From: Scheffersomyces stipitis CBS 6054
Lineage: Eukaryota; Ascomycota; Pichiomycetes; Serinales; Debaryomycetaceae
Reading direction: 5' to 3'
DNA: 64,000 nucleotides
NCBI RefSeq assembly: GCF_000209165.1
Contig: NC_009042.1
Location: 1,116,001-1,180,000 of the forward strand
How positions within the stretch are numbered: position 1 is the first letter of the stretch; each line of letters opens with the position of its first letter. Under the pieces are notes generated by a model. It searched no databases. It was not told the origin of the DNA and worked only from the letters and a program-made list of their open reading frames with translations. The translations under genes were made by a program, and so were the position numbers. Of this stretch, positions 10,305 through 20,823 are shown piece after piece.

Positions 10305-11859
10305 CTTGTCTGATTATAGTTGTAGAAAGTAGAGTGTACTAATAGATTATGCTAATAGTAATGATTTGATTCCTGCTCAAGAACAAGAATGAATGAATTA
10401 TGAAGGTTATTTGTGGTAGATTGATAGTGTGGCAGGGCTGATAGTGTTGATCACTGTAGTAGAACTATTGATAGTTGAATTGTGGACTGTGAATAGAATT
10501 GACTAGCTGATTAGAATTCAGCGTAGGTATTCAATTATGTGATAGTATGAATATGAACGGCAGTGGAAATGTTTCTGTCTAATAGAACGTAACCAAGGCT
10601 TCAGACAATTATAAACACGTCTATATGATGGCACAACCACAAAATGTTTAGGATGGGAGTATGAATAATGAAAAAGTGTCGAGTCAAGGAGTACCTCTCA
10701 GTTGTGATTTTTCTGTGAACAACGACCACCAGAAAAAATGCTTTGTCACACAAAGTCTCGCTAACTGTGGGCCAACGAGTCTCAGTGAGAGTAGCGAGAG
10801 TCTGGCTTAACAGAAAAAGATGCCTAAGGGAAGCCAGGGCCACCACCAATTATAAAAAGAGAGAACATGGACACATATATACCGTTCTGGTTACGTACAA
10901 TTCTCAAGACTCATCTATGTTACTGTTAGACTACGCTACGAGTTCCTCACATTACTCTTCTCTACCGTATCGCTCTCGCTACAATTGTCTCCCCTCTTCG
11001 CTAGACTCGCTCTAGTGAAAAATTACTGGAGAATGCTCGCTAATTTCTTGTGACCAAATTCCCACTGTGGGCTCACTTTCCACACCGGCGACTTCTCCAC
11101 GATTCTCATATAGTCACTTGGAATGTAGAAAGTGTCACCGCTGTCATTGAAGCCCTGATTTTGTCACCGTATCTTGGAATGCTACTTTCTCATCTGTTAA
11201 CCATTTTGACTGCTTCTTCTTTTACGAGTCTCCGTTCCATCCATTGTCCCGCTTCCGTTTCTGTTTATTATCCATCCCAAATCAACCAACCAGAATTTCA
11301 TCGCTAATCAGGACTGTACACAGGAGAGTAATCTCCATGCATTCCTTAACCATCTACTGATCTTCTGGAACATCTCAAGATAGGCTCTATTTGCTCAAAT
11401 CTCTGGTTGGTCTTCCCAGGAGGAGCCTTTGTACGAGTTCCTCTCTTACTTCTTACTCAATGGGCTGGCGTTCTGTATCTTTCGCTCTTCTTCTTCTTCT
11501 TCTTCTTCTTCTTCTTCTTCTCCTCTCCGCTACAGTTAAGAGCTCTACTACTTCCATATCTGGGCTTCTATTTTCATATCTATAGTAGACTACTCTCCAA
11601 CACTCTCGCGTCTCAATCAAGTTCCTCGCCTCCCCAGTATGGTCACTCCAATGTACCTTTTCATCTATCCTAGCCGGCCCTTTCGCCTTGCTTTTGTCAT
11701 ATTCTCCATCTTTCAATTCACGTGATACGTCCCGAATAGGCAACAAGTGTTCCAAATTTGCAACTACATCAAATACTGGTATCTATTACATTTCTATATG
11801 AAGTGACAAAAACTTTTTAAAAGTCGTGATTAGAGTAATAAAACATTCGTATAATTCGT
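10305..11859. other. 1.55-kb intergenic region: PP2A promoter and 3' end of the Zn-cluster gene
   Basis: No convincing gene. Several plus-strand open frames of 60-90 codons occur but lack homology and overlap low-complexity DNA. It contains a CTT microsatellite (11487..11521) and one CACGTG (11719..11724). Pyrimidine-rich plus-strand sequence is common from 10900 to 11700. Confidence 0.45.
11487..11521. repeat. CTT/GAA trinucleotide microsatellite, about 11-12 units
   Basis: Uninterrupted CTT run on the plus strand (GAA/AAG on the minus strand) in the intergenic region downstream of the Zn-cluster gene. A neighbouring frame reads it as poly-Leu or poly-Phe; that is an artefact of the repeat. 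Confidence 0.95.
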
Positions 11860-14847
11860 TCAAAACATAAACTGACCTGGAGTCAACTTGACCTCTTCCT
11901 CTCGGATAGAAGGTGCTACAAGATTGCTACCGTAGACAGTAGGCGGCGGAGGCGGTAGCGGCTGCGGCGGATGCTGAAGCTGTTGTAGATGATTATGTTG
12001 CTGTTGCTGTTGTTGTTGGAGATTTTGTGGAGGTGGGAGTGGACTTCCACCACTGCCTAGAAAGGTGTTGTTGAACTGAAACAAATTAGTTAGCGAGCCT
12101 GAAGTGCCTGCGCCGTAGAAGTCGTTAAATAGACTGTAACTACTAGCACTCATGGTCATAGCACCGGGAGTTTCGTCGTGTTTGGCAGGATGCATTGCAC
12201 TAGGAGTAGGTGCCATTGGCTGCGGTATGATCACATGATCAGTATTCTGGCTCATCGAGGTAGCATCAGTAGCAGAAACAGAAGAAGAAGTAGAAGTAGA
12301 AGACGACGCACGACTTGTCATCGAGACAAACTTGGCCTGGTTGAGAGGAGGAGTGGTTCTCTGTACACGCGAAGTTGGATTTATAGAAAAGAAATCGTCT
12401 TCTTCATCTTCTTCGTCTTGATCTTCAGCATTGAAGCCTGATGAAGACGGCTTTACGTTATGGTTCTCCGGCAGAGGATACGTCGTAACCATATTTGAGT
12501 TAGGAATCGAGGAGGTGCTAGAGTGGATCATCAACTTTGTCGCATCTAATTCTTCCAAAAGTTGATTGATAGAAACGTCAATATTTCCTTGAGACTTGAT
12601 GAGTTCTCTCTCGAGCGTCTGTTTGTGGTCGTACATCTTCTTAAACTCGTTCAACTTGGTTCTGTTCTCGGTGAGATTCAAATACCACGAGTTCAAGAGC
12701 TTCTCAGATCGAATCAACTTGTTAATGTTGTTGAAGAACGGGAAATGTTTGATCAAATTGTCACTGAACTCTACATAAACCTGCTGCTCCTGAGCATCTT
12801 CGATTTTAGTGGCCTGTGTAATTTGATCCTCCATCCGGTTCAGAACCTCTTCTTCCTTCACTTGTAGCAACACTTTGAGCAAATGCAAGAGATGAGGTAA
12901 CAATTGGTAGTTGGAAACTTGAAGCTTGAACAAATCAGAATTAGATCTTGTCAAAGAGTAGTTCAAATCAGCTGTGATCTGCTTCAATTCCACGCGTGAA
13001 TCTTCCATATCTAACGGGAAGGTTATCAACAACTTGAAAAGAAAAACATTCTTGATCACCTCAAGAATCTCGTCGCTGCTCCTCAAGGCTCTGATCTTTG
13101 TAGAAAAAGAGCTATACTTAGATAACATCGTATTGCCGTCCTTGAGCCGAATGTTAAAGTTAGAAAACTTTACAATTTTGCTGATTGTCGCAGAATCCAT
13201 TTCGTTGCTCTCAGACACACTACTGATCATCTCAAACAAAAAGTTCAGGTTGAATGAGTTGTTGATATTTTCGTTATGATACTTCATGAAACGCTTTGAG
13301 TCCAACTGGATCACAACGTCGTTGTTTCTCACCAAGTTGAGATTGTAATTGTTGGACGAATACACCATGTAGTATCTTTCAAAGGTGTATAAGATCTCAA
13401 ATAACTCATAGAGCTGTACGACAACCGCGCTGTCGCTGGCTTTGATATTAATAAGTTGGAAATAGGCGATACTTTTCCTCAAGTTGATGAGTTTCTGGTG
13501 CTCCTGAGCTTCATTGCCATAATTGTTATCGCTTGAATTGGCTGTGTTTAGCGTGTTCGTCAAGTTCAACATATGATAATAGTTACACAAGTGCAAACAA
13601 CTCAAAGACAAGTTGTAGTAGACCTGGTACTGGTTCAAAGGGTAGAGGCTCTGGTAGTTGCCGGCTTTAGTGCCGGTCTGGGGAGTTATAGATGGCACTA
13701 TCGAGTTCTTTTCAATCAAGATGAAGATTTCAATACATTTGAAATGAAGCAAGTTCCTATAGTTTTTGAAATTCTTGAACAACAAGTTCTTCTTCGGGTA
13801 CTTAATGAAGTTTCTGAACTTCTGCTTCTTCAACTTGATCAAGATCTCGCTCGTGATCAAGTTCACCGTCAATACTACCAATAATTTCGAAAGAAAGACG
13901 GAATCCTCGTGGTGTTCCATGAGATTAAGCTCAGAATGGAAAGGATTGTTCGGAAGATGCTGAAGGTTTGGATAGTTAGTGGCTACGAACTCTATCAACT
14001 TCATGTAGTTTATCGCCAACGACTGGACAGTAAGAGGTTTTACCAACTCGAATACTATAGGTTCATCACCAATCATTGCAATGTTCTCAATCAAGTTATA
14101 CGGTGTTACTTTGTATTCAGCCGTCGCATTCGCGCTTTCCGTCGCTCCCATGGGAATACTACTGGGTATTGCGCCGCTTATGGCATGAACAGGGGCATTA
14201 GAGGCAGAAGAGAGTTGATCGTCTTCAAGTTCGTTGGAAGACTCTTTGATGGGCGTGATGTTGTTGCTACTGGATTGTGCCAGAAGCGACGGTCTTTTCG
14301 TTGTCGGTTTTCCGGTATTCAGCTCGATGACCTCGCTCAAACTGTTGATGGAGTCCAAAGTCTTTCTGTGTAAGTTCTTTGGCCCGGACTTCTTTCTTTC
14401 ACGTAGCTGAGTGCAGTTCAAGTTGTTGGAAACACAGTGGCTACATGGTCTCTGCGCCTCACACTTGACTTTACGGATGGCACAGGCATCGCAGGCCCTC
14501 ACGTTAGACTTACGCTTTTTATTAGTAGAAGGTACAGCGTTGGGGTTCACGTGCTTGTTAGTGACGACACCGGGCTTCGAAACGGACGACCCCGACGTGT
14601 TTGACGACGCAGAAAACAAGTTGGGCACAGAAGAATCGAGACCTGAGCTGGAAGGAGGCTCCGGGCTATAGCTGCCACGCGATATGTTGGCTGTGATGTT
14701 GTGGAGGCTGGGGTTGAATGGATGGTTGTTGGCTTGGCTGGAGTTGTCGAAGCCGTGACTATGGACGAAGGGGCTCATGGTGTCGAGCGTGTGTTTGTTC
14801 CCCGTGGTTGGAACGTTGGGGAACTTGGAGTCGTTTTGGAACATCAT
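11860..14847 (-). CDS. Zn(II)2Cys6 fungal transcription factor, 995 aa
   Basis: A nuclear DNA-binding regulator. The binuclear zinc cluster has Cys119, 122, 129, 135, 138 and 145 in the classic C-x2-C-x6-C-x5-C-x2-C-x6-C spacing. It is preceded by a basic patch (KKRKSNVR) and followed by LRERKKSGPKNL, a linker like that of the MAL-activator/SUC1 group. The first about 110 residues are Ser/Asn/Pro-rich. The middle (about 250-720) is helical and probably forms the fungal regulatory domain. The C-terminus has an acidic run (DEEDEEDD), Ser/Thr-rich stretches, then poly-Gln (about 7) and poly-Pro, which may form an activation region. Two ATGs in a row open the frame (14847 and 14844). Its target genes are unknown and I do not assign a symbol. 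The 2.3-kb upstream region suggests complex regulation. Confidence 0.9.
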   Translation of the reverse strand: MMFQNDSKFPNVPTTGNKHTLDTMSPFVHSHGFDNSSQANNHPFNPSLHNITANISRGSYSPEPPSSSGLDSSVPNLFSASSNTSGSSVSKPGVVTNKHVNPNAVPSTNKKRKSNVRACDACAIRKVKCEAQRPCSHCVSNNLNCTQLRERKKSGPKNLHRKTLDSINSLSEVIELNTGKPTTKRPSLLAQSSSNNITPIKESSNELEDDQLSSASNAPVHAISGAIPSSIPMGATESANATAEYKVTPYNLIENIAMIGDEPIVFELVKPLTVQSLAINYMKLIEFVATNYPNLQHLPNNPFHSELNLMEHHEDSVFLSKLLVVLTVNLITSEILIKLKKQKFRNFIKYPKKNLLFKNFKNYRNLLHFKCIEIFILIEKNSIVPSITPQTGTKAGNYQSLYPLNQYQVYYNLSLSCLHLCNYYHMLNLTNTLNTANSSDNNYGNEAQEHQKLINLRKSIAYFQLINIKASDSAVVVQLYELFEILYTFERYYMVYSSNNYNLNLVRNNDVVIQLDSKRFMKYHNENINNSFNLNFLFEMISSVSESNEMDSATISKIVKFSNFNIRLKDGNTMLSKYSSFSTKIRALRSSDEILEVIKNVFLFKLLITFPLDMEDSRVELKQITADLNYSLTRSNSDLFKLQVSNYQLLPHLLHLLKVLLQVKEEEVLNRMEDQITQATKIEDAQEQQVYVEFSDNLIKHFPFFNNINKLIRSEKLLNSWYLNLTENRTKLNEFKKMYDHKQTLERELIKSQGNIDVSINQLLEELDATKLMIHSSTSSIPNSNMVTTYPLPENHNVKPSSSGFNAEDQDEEDEEDDFFSINPTSRVQRTTPPLNQAKFVSMTSRASSSTSTSSSVSATDATSMSQNTDHVIIPQPMAPTPSAMHPAKHDETPGAMTMSASSYSLFNDFYGAGTSGSLTNLFQFNNTFLGSGGSPLPPPQNLQQQQQQQHNHLQQLQHPPQPLPPPPPTVYGSNLVAPSIREEEVKLTPGQFMF

Positions 14848-15391
14848 ATTGACGGGATTGGCATTAGGTGAAGTACAGTGGGATTAGGTTATGAATTTAG
14901 ATGTGGTCGGATTGGGAAAGCAAGCAGAGGAATCGCAAGGATATGCTGATATTACTATTGTAGAAGTGAATACTGTGCTGCGGATGGTGTAGCTTTTCTG
15001 GATGACTTTGCCGAAGTTAGTGGAGACGGCTCAAGATTCAGCAATAGTGCAGGCACTGTGGACGGACGGATATTACGGATATTATGGATGCCAAACACTA
15101 CAGTATGTCTACGCTTCAAAGAACAGACGAGTCTAGGGATGTTCTGTTGGAGAAGCACAAGGAAAGCTTCCGAAAAAAATTAGCGAGGTGGAGCAGGGTA
15201 CGATGACTTTATGTGCCTATACGGACTTCGACAGCGAGGACCAGGGTACAAGACGAAGTCACGTTTCAGACTACCGGCGATATGTAGCGAGAACTGTGTA
15301 GCTACGGTGACAATACCAGTCGTTCTGAGGAAAAGAAACTGGTGGAAATACAGCGATTCTGCGAACGAGATGTTCAGCTAGAAAAGAACGA

Positions 15392-15448
15392 GAAATGAGA
15401 AATGAGAAATCAGAAATCAGAAACCAGAAATCAATCAGAAATCAGAAA
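15392..15448. repeat. imperfect GAAATGA/GAAATCA heptamer tandem repeat, about 8 units
   Basis: Consecutive 7-nt units GAAATGA, GAAATGA, GAAATCA, GAAATCA, GAAACCA, GAAATCA, then ATCA and GAAATCA are visible by eye. It lies about 0.55 kb upstream of the Zn-cluster gene start. It may bind protein or be simple slippage. Confidence 0.85.
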
Positions 15449-16106
15449 ACGACTGCAGCAGCAGCACACAAAAGGGTGACAAGTTGCTCTACAATGCAAT
15501 ACCGATCCTCCACTACTGCTTACGTATTTTGGACTTCTCCACAGGTTGAATAGGAGGTATTCTCGGAACTGTCTGGGACTAAGAACTACAATCTGCCCAG
15601 GCGACAGTGGGAATTTCCTCCAACCGTCAGTCTACTTTGCCAGAAACAGAACAGCTTCCAAGACACGGGATCTGACTAAAACCTTCTGTGTGCTGCCTCC
15701 TTCAGGCTCGTCCCTCCAGCTTAAAACTCACTGGAAGCTGCTGAGAATGCCGAATTATTATTAGCCACTGGTTTTATTATCAGGAATGATGGAGACCTCT
15801 GGTTTAGTGCGAATTTTTTTGGAACCAAATAGTGAAATTATTCAGTTAATTTAGAATGCCCATACTGACTAAAAGTAATTTAATATTATTATTTCTGGCT
15901 GCGGTTCCTTCACTTCCTACTGGCCTACTTTGTATGTATATTGTACGCTTAAAATTCACTTATTGGTGTGGAAACACTGCAGTTTTGGGAAATGCCAAGT
16001 AGACTCTACATCTTGAATCTAAGGCAGAAAACCCCCCCTCCCCACCAGTTTCTCAGCCCCATTCTGGAACAAATCTTACGATCGAGTCTTTATCTCCACG
16101 TCTTTA

Positions 16107-16152
16107 TCTCTCTGTCTCTGTCTCTGTCTGTCTCTGTCTCTGTCTCTGTCTC
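16107..16152. repeat. TCTCTG / TCTG microsatellite
   Basis: About 46 nt made of TCTCTG units with one TCTG interruption, in the long upstream region of the Zn-cluster gene. Confidence 0.95.
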
Positions 16153-17152
16153 ATTCCAACTGTCCCTGAATCTCTCTTCGGTCTTCTTCTGACAAGCTCC
16201 TCCCCATCAGCTCTTCGAGCTCGCCCGGTTGTTTCTTTTTCTCACACAATTGCTTTTGCGCGTGGGGTCAGACTCCGGCCTAAAAAATTTTTCCTCCTCC
16301 AACGCAACCAAAATGTAGCGCTGCTAGCTCTCTTTTCGGTCTATGTGCCGGACTCTCTGGGGTTGTTTCCCGATCACCATAATTGCTCCTGTTGGGCTCT
16401 TCCTGTACGTTTCCTAAACAGGAACTCTACCCGTTTCGTTGGTGGAGTAATGTAGGTGACCGTGGTTTCTGTGCATGCATGTGGGACTATTTCCCCTTTC
16501 GGCACTCCTCCCGGTTGACACATCGACATTTTCGTCTCTACCATCCGTTTCTGCGAGTTAGTCCGAAGTGGGGGCATACTGACTAATGCATGTCACGGGA
16601 CCTTGCATATTATTACATAGTTGTCGACTTGGACTTCCCAATTATCTCCTATTCCAGACTGCCCCTCTCTCAACTTTGGGCTTGTCCTGCGGGTAAAACT
16701 ATTATTATAAAGAAGGAGATTCACAAAACAGAAAACAAGAAATCTGCTCTGCAAGATGTTCAATTTGGACAATTAAGTTGAAATTTGACAGACTGCTAGG
16801 ACATGAATACGATACAGCAGATACGATTAGATACTCTATCCGCTGGCACAGGCGACTGCCGGCTGGACTAAAGCATGCGGCTGTAACCCACAGAAATACG
16901 AAAGTTAGATTCTTTGGCCCAGTATATAAGAGAAGATTATTCGCATTCAATTTGAAATGAACTTTTGTATTTGTCTTTCTGTTATCTCTACGATCTTCTA
17001 TCTATGATTGTAAGGAATCTTGTAAGGCTTGTAAGGAATCTTGTATGTGGAATCTACGTAGTCCACTAGCTAATTCTTGTAAAAAGCACGCAGTCTATGC
17101 CTTTGCTGTGTTCCAGTTGACTACTGCGCTTCAATATTCGTCGTTCTCAAAT

Positions 17153-18877
17153 TCAATCGCTATTCACCAACTCTCGATATTTGGCTTGGACTTTGGCCAT
17201 GTCCTTGTAGATTTCGTACTTCTTCGCCACCAATAACTCGTCGACCTTGGTCGGAACAACCTCTTCTTGCTCGGTTGTATTGCGGATTATCCGCCCTAGC
17301 ACTCGTGCATAACTATCTGCATCAATATTCGCCGCGTTCTTCTCTTGCATCAAGCCTGTTCCAGCTTCCGCCATGATTGAGGCGCCTTTGGCCACAGAGT
17401 ACTTGGACTTTTCGCAGAGTTTTGTGACCTTTAAATTGGTGATATCACTGAGAAGCTGTAGAAACCGTCTGTTGTTGGCTTGAGACCCACTGACTACAAT
17501 CTCGGTTATGTTTATTTGCTCTGGTTGCGAAAGAACCTCAATGATGTGTTTCGTCTGGAAACACAAGAATTCTAGTATCAAATTGTAGCGGATAACTAAA
17601 CTGGCTACTTTGTCGTGGCTGTCGATTATCGGTGCTAATTTGCAATCATAGTTGTAGCCGTCAATAACCATTTCACTCATGGTGAAGTCGCTTAATGGGC
17701 TACGATTGCCAAACACATCGCCGTAGTAGAAGTAGTTGCGGATAGCTCTTGTAATTGTCGGGGACAGTAGCCTGACGGTCTCTTCTTCAACATAGGCGAA
17801 TATATCCGAAGCACTAGCTTTGTCTCCAAGTTTATCCTGGATTAGCTTGTCAAACTTAGAAAAGAGTTTCTCAAACAATTTTCCAGTAGCGGGCTGGCCA
17901 AGCTCATACATTTGAACATTTGGAAGTAACTTATCGTATGGGCCCCAGACTCCCGTGATAGGTGAGGTACACTCGGATGCGAGTAGAAAGCAGGTGGATG
18001 TTCCAGCTATCATTGATAATTGACCACCAGTTAGACCAAGTCGGTTCTCTGGAGCTACAATCGTAGAGAGCCAGCCAGCATAGCAGTCTATACAACCGTT
18101 TCCTACAACGGCATCTTTGAAGGCAAAAGCTTTGTGAACAGTTCCTAAAGGATAGCCAACAGGAAGCAAGAACTCTGTAGCTACGTCGAAATCGGCTCCG
18201 CCTATTTCGATATTCTTGCTTATCTCAAACACAGAAGTCAATGTCTGTTTCAGCCAGCCCTTTATAGAGCCATCCATAGCCGAGCTATCGTTGTTGAAAT
18301 CTTTTTTGCGAGGTCTATATTCTACAAGTTCCTTTTCCAGAAATCCACCAACTAGCAAAAGGTAATTTATCCAATCGTAAAGCTCAAAACAGACTAAATT
18401 TGATTCTGGAAAATTATCACTTAGCCACTTGAGTTTTGGTACTCCCAACTCAGGCACAAACTTGCCTCCAACACTTGACGAGAATTTCGTATCTCTAAGT
18501 CTTTGGTTGTATCTATCTGTTTGTTTGAATGCTCTACCATCCATCCATAGAAAGACATCTTGATTTGGGATTGGGCCATTAGTATCAGAAATGCCTGATA
18601 TTTGTGAAAAAGGTTTCAAGAAAGTAGAACCATTTACCTCCATTTTCTGTAGAACAACCATTGAGCATGTGGCTGTAGTTGAAATTCCCGAAACATGGTC
18701 TATATTGAGTCTGGCAAAGAGGTCTAGGATTTTGGTGAAGATTTCCTTAGAAGATTGGGTTATGAAATTTGCATTGTGAGTTGTGGCAATTTCGGCTTCG
18801 TACGTCTGGATAGTATCTTTATTCTCGCAGTATACTCGAACAGAACCAGTTCCCACGTCAATACCAACTGCTGTCAT
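17153..18877 (-). CDS. FGGY-family carbohydrate kinase, D-ribulokinase-like (YDR109C type)
   Basis: 574-aa sugar kinase of the FGGY/actin-like ATPase fold, predicted to phosphorylate D-ribulose (or a related ketopentose) with ATP. The N-terminus has the phosphate-1 loop GIDVGTGSVR (residues 5-14). WMDGRA near residue 113 is the substrate-side motif of the ribulokinase group, and TGGQLSMIAGTSTC near residue 285 is the second phosphate loop. VSGSQANNRRFLQLLSDI near 490 is the adenosine-binding motif of FGGY kinases, followed by KGASIMAEAGTG. Length fits the eukaryotic FGGY/YDR109C subgroup (about 550-715 aa) better than glycerol or xylulose kinases. Start is the ATG at 18877..18875. The product D-ribulose 5-phosphate would enter the pentose phosphate pathway; RKI1 in this window acts on the same metabolite but is not linked. 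Confidence 0.85.
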   Translation of the reverse strand: MTAVGIDVGTGSVRVYCENKDTIQTYEAEIATTHNANFITQSSKEIFTKILDLFARLNIDHVSGISTTATCSMVVLQKMEVNGSTFLKPFSQISGISDTNGPIPNQDVFLWMDGRAFKQTDRYNQRLRDTKFSSSVGGKFVPELGVPKLKWLSDNFPESNLVCFELYDWINYLLLVGGFLEKELVEYRPRKKDFNNDSSAMDGSIKGWLKQTLTSVFEISKNIEIGGADFDVATEFLLPVGYPLGTVHKAFAFKDAVVGNGCIDCYAGWLSTIVAPENRLGLTGGQLSMIAGTSTCFLLASECTSPITGVWGPYDKLLPNVQMYELGQPATGKLFEKLFSKFDKLIQDKLGDKASASDIFAYVEEETVRLLSPTITRAIRNYFYYGDVFGNRSPLSDFTMSEMVIDGYNYDCKLAPIIDSHDKVASLVIRYNLILEFLCFQTKHIIEVLSQPEQINITEIVVSGSQANNRRFLQLLSDITNLKVTKLCEKSKYSVAKGASIMAEAGTGLMQEKNAANIDADSYARVLGRIIRNTTEQEEVVPTKVDELLVAKKYEIYKDMAKVQAKYRELVNSD

Positions 18878-19479
18878 GAGTTAAAGTCTACCCCACTAAA
18901 AGTGAAGTGAAACTTTTCACTTGTTCCTGTCTGAAATTTTGAACTTTTTGAGATAAGCAAAATGAAGATCAGTTAAAAGAACTTCTTCTGTACTCATAAA
19001 TTGAGATTAGGTAAGAAGCAAAGTATTCCAAACATAAAGAATGCCATTATACAAATAAAAATGTATATAGATTTCTTGTTCTGGAAATATAAAGATGTTA
19101 GAAATTTTATAGAGTAGTCGCTTGGAGAAATATGCTTCTAGAATTGAAATTTATGAAGAATTGACAAAAACTACAATTTCGATTTAAATATAATAGTATC
19201 GATGAGGAATTATGGACAAGCTAACTAGAGATACGGAAGAATATCAGGGTAAAATCGTACAGGCATACATCTGGATCAGAATCTGAAGTGATGAATGTAA
19301 CAGTACTATTCCAGATACAACACAACACATAGTACTTTACGTTTGACAAGTGATCCACACTGTCAACTACGCCAGTTCCTACACTTTCTCAAACTAAACA
19401 TGACAATTAAAATACAATCTAATGACAGACGAACTGTTTTTAAGTGAAAAGGGTAAAAATACAAGAGCATGCATTCCAT
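18878..19479. other. intergenic: FGGY kinase promoter / TOS1 3' region
   Basis: 602 nt, AT-rich, with no credible gene or repeat. The part next to 18878 is the kinase promoter and the part next to 19479 the TOS1-like 3' end. Confidence 0.4.
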
Positions 19480-20823
19480 CTAGTAGCCGATGGAGGCGCT
19501 GGAACCCTGCTTGCTGATCCAGGCGTCGACGGTTTCTTGGGAGAGCGAAGGGTCAAAGTCTTCAGTGACCTCCAAGATGTGGACGGCTGAGTCTGTAAAG
19601 ATAACAGCAGCCTTCAACGAGCCAGAAGTAGGTCTGGCAAAGTAGTCCTGGGAACCACCACCACCGGAGTTGGAACCGTCAGTGCCAGAACCCTGGCCGT
19701 CGTGCAAATGGGAGATCAACTTGTCCGAGCCAGCGCTCAAGATTTCAAACAAGTCTAATTCACCACAACCAGTCTTCCAACACGAGCAATCGGCATTACC
19801 ATATTGCAAAGTTCTAGGAATCTTAGCATTCAACATCCAGATGGCTGGCATGTCAAAGTTGAAACCACCACCGTTACCGGCGGAAGGCATCTCGAATTCA
19901 AAAACAAAGATCTTGTTGGCACCACCGAATCCGTGGTAAGCTGGAATACCCTTTCTGTAGAAGCCACAGTCGCTACCGCTACACTGGTTACCAGACATGA
20001 TGAGGAACTCGTTATTAGAGGCGAGGGTAGTGTCACTGAGAGCCACAGGGGAAGAAGAACCACCGGAGGCATCGGAGTTTGCATACGACAAGGAGTTACC
20101 GAAGGTAGAAGACCACACTCCAGAACCGGAGCCACCATAGTAGTTCAAGAAGACACAGTTGTCAGCACTTCCTGGGGTGTAGTAAGAGGATCTGACCCAG
20201 TCTCCGGAAGCTGGGCTAGAGCCGGAACTAGAGGCTGAAGGAGCGGCAGATGAGACTGAAGAAGAGCTAGGAACTGGTGCTTCTGTAGTGGTAGTAGGAG
20301 CGGAATTGGTAGAGATGTCTGGTCTGTAGGCTTTGTCTTGAACAACAGAGCTTTCGACTGGAGCTGGCGCAGCTACAACAGAAGAGGCACCAGGATTGGC
20401 GATGGTGTTACCCTGACCATCGACGATAACAGTGTGTGTGACCTCCAAGATTTCGGTAGCTCTCTTGTGCTTATGGTGGATGTGTCTCTTGACGCAGTCT
20501 TCAGCTGCGTCCTCTCTTTTGGAGTTAGAGGCTGGGTAGTAGACACCAAACTGTTTCAATTTTAAGGGACCTCTGAAGTGGACAGAAAGTTCCTCGTCTA
20601 ATGGCGACAAGTTACCAGAGAAGGAGTAGGCCTGTTGCGAACACTGGCCAGTGGACTCGTCCATGCTGACGACGTCCTGGTACGACCCTGAGTAGCCGAG
20701 GCCGTTGTATATGATTTTGTCGGTCTGGGAGCAGTAGTAGTTTCCTCCTACGAAGGAGCAGCCAGCCTGGACAGTGGCTATCGTAGCCAACACCGCCAAG
20801 TAGACGGAGGTTGTGAATTTCAT
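19480..20823 (-). CDS. TOS1: Tos1-like cell-wall protein / putative glycosidase
   Basis: A 447-aa secreted protein of the Tos1/YJL171C family (N-terminal and C-terminal Tos1 domains). A signal peptide covers residues 1-20 (MKFTTSVYLAVLATIATVQA), with cleavage before GCSF. The N-terminal domain carries paired Cys (GCSFVGGNYYCSQ) and SYQDVVSMD. Near residues 101-121 there are dibasic KR sites (SKRED, VKRH, HKRATE), possible Kex2 sites. A Ser/Thr/Pro linker (about 150-210) is followed by the C-terminal domain, with GSGSGVWSSTFGNSLSYA, NNEFLIMSGNQCSG and the CSCWKTGCGELDLFEIL block that resembles a glycoside-hydrolase active-site strand (E-L-D-L-F-E). There is no GPI tail. A role in beta-glucan and cell-wall assembly is known for the family; enzyme activity is an inference. 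Confidence 0.92.
   Translation of the reverse strand: MKFTTSVYLAVLATIATVQAGCSFVGGNYYCSQTDKIIYNGLGYSGSYQDVVSMDESTGQCSQQAYSFSGNLSPLDEELSVHFRGPLKLKQFGVYYPASNSKREDAAEDCVKRHIHHKHKRATEILEVTHTVIVDGQGNTIANPGASSVVAAPAPVESSVVQDKAYRPDISTNSAPTTTTEAPVPSSSSVSSAAPSASSSGSSPASGDWVRSSYYTPGSADNCVFLNYYGGSGSGVWSSTFGNSLSYANSDASGGSSSPVALSDTTLASNNEFLIMSGNQCSGSDCGFYRKGIPAYHGFGGANKIFVFEFEMPSAGNGGGFNFDMPAIWMLNAKIPRTLQYGNADCSCWKTGCGELDLFEILSAGSDKLISHLHDGQGSGTDGSNSGGGGSQDYFARPTSGSLKAAVIFTDSAVHILEVTEDFDPSLSQETVDAWISKQGSSASIGY

Larger units (their letters stand above)
14848..17152. other. 2.3-kb upstream region of the Zn-cluster gene
   Basis: No gene is supported; all open frames are under 75 codons. It contains a heptamer repeat tract (15392..15448) and a TCTCTG microsatellite (16107..16152). 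The right end is the 3' flank of the FGGY kinase gene. The length is unusual next to the 0.1-0.7 kb spacers around it and fits an extended promoter or a long leader of the regulator. Confidence 0.5.
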
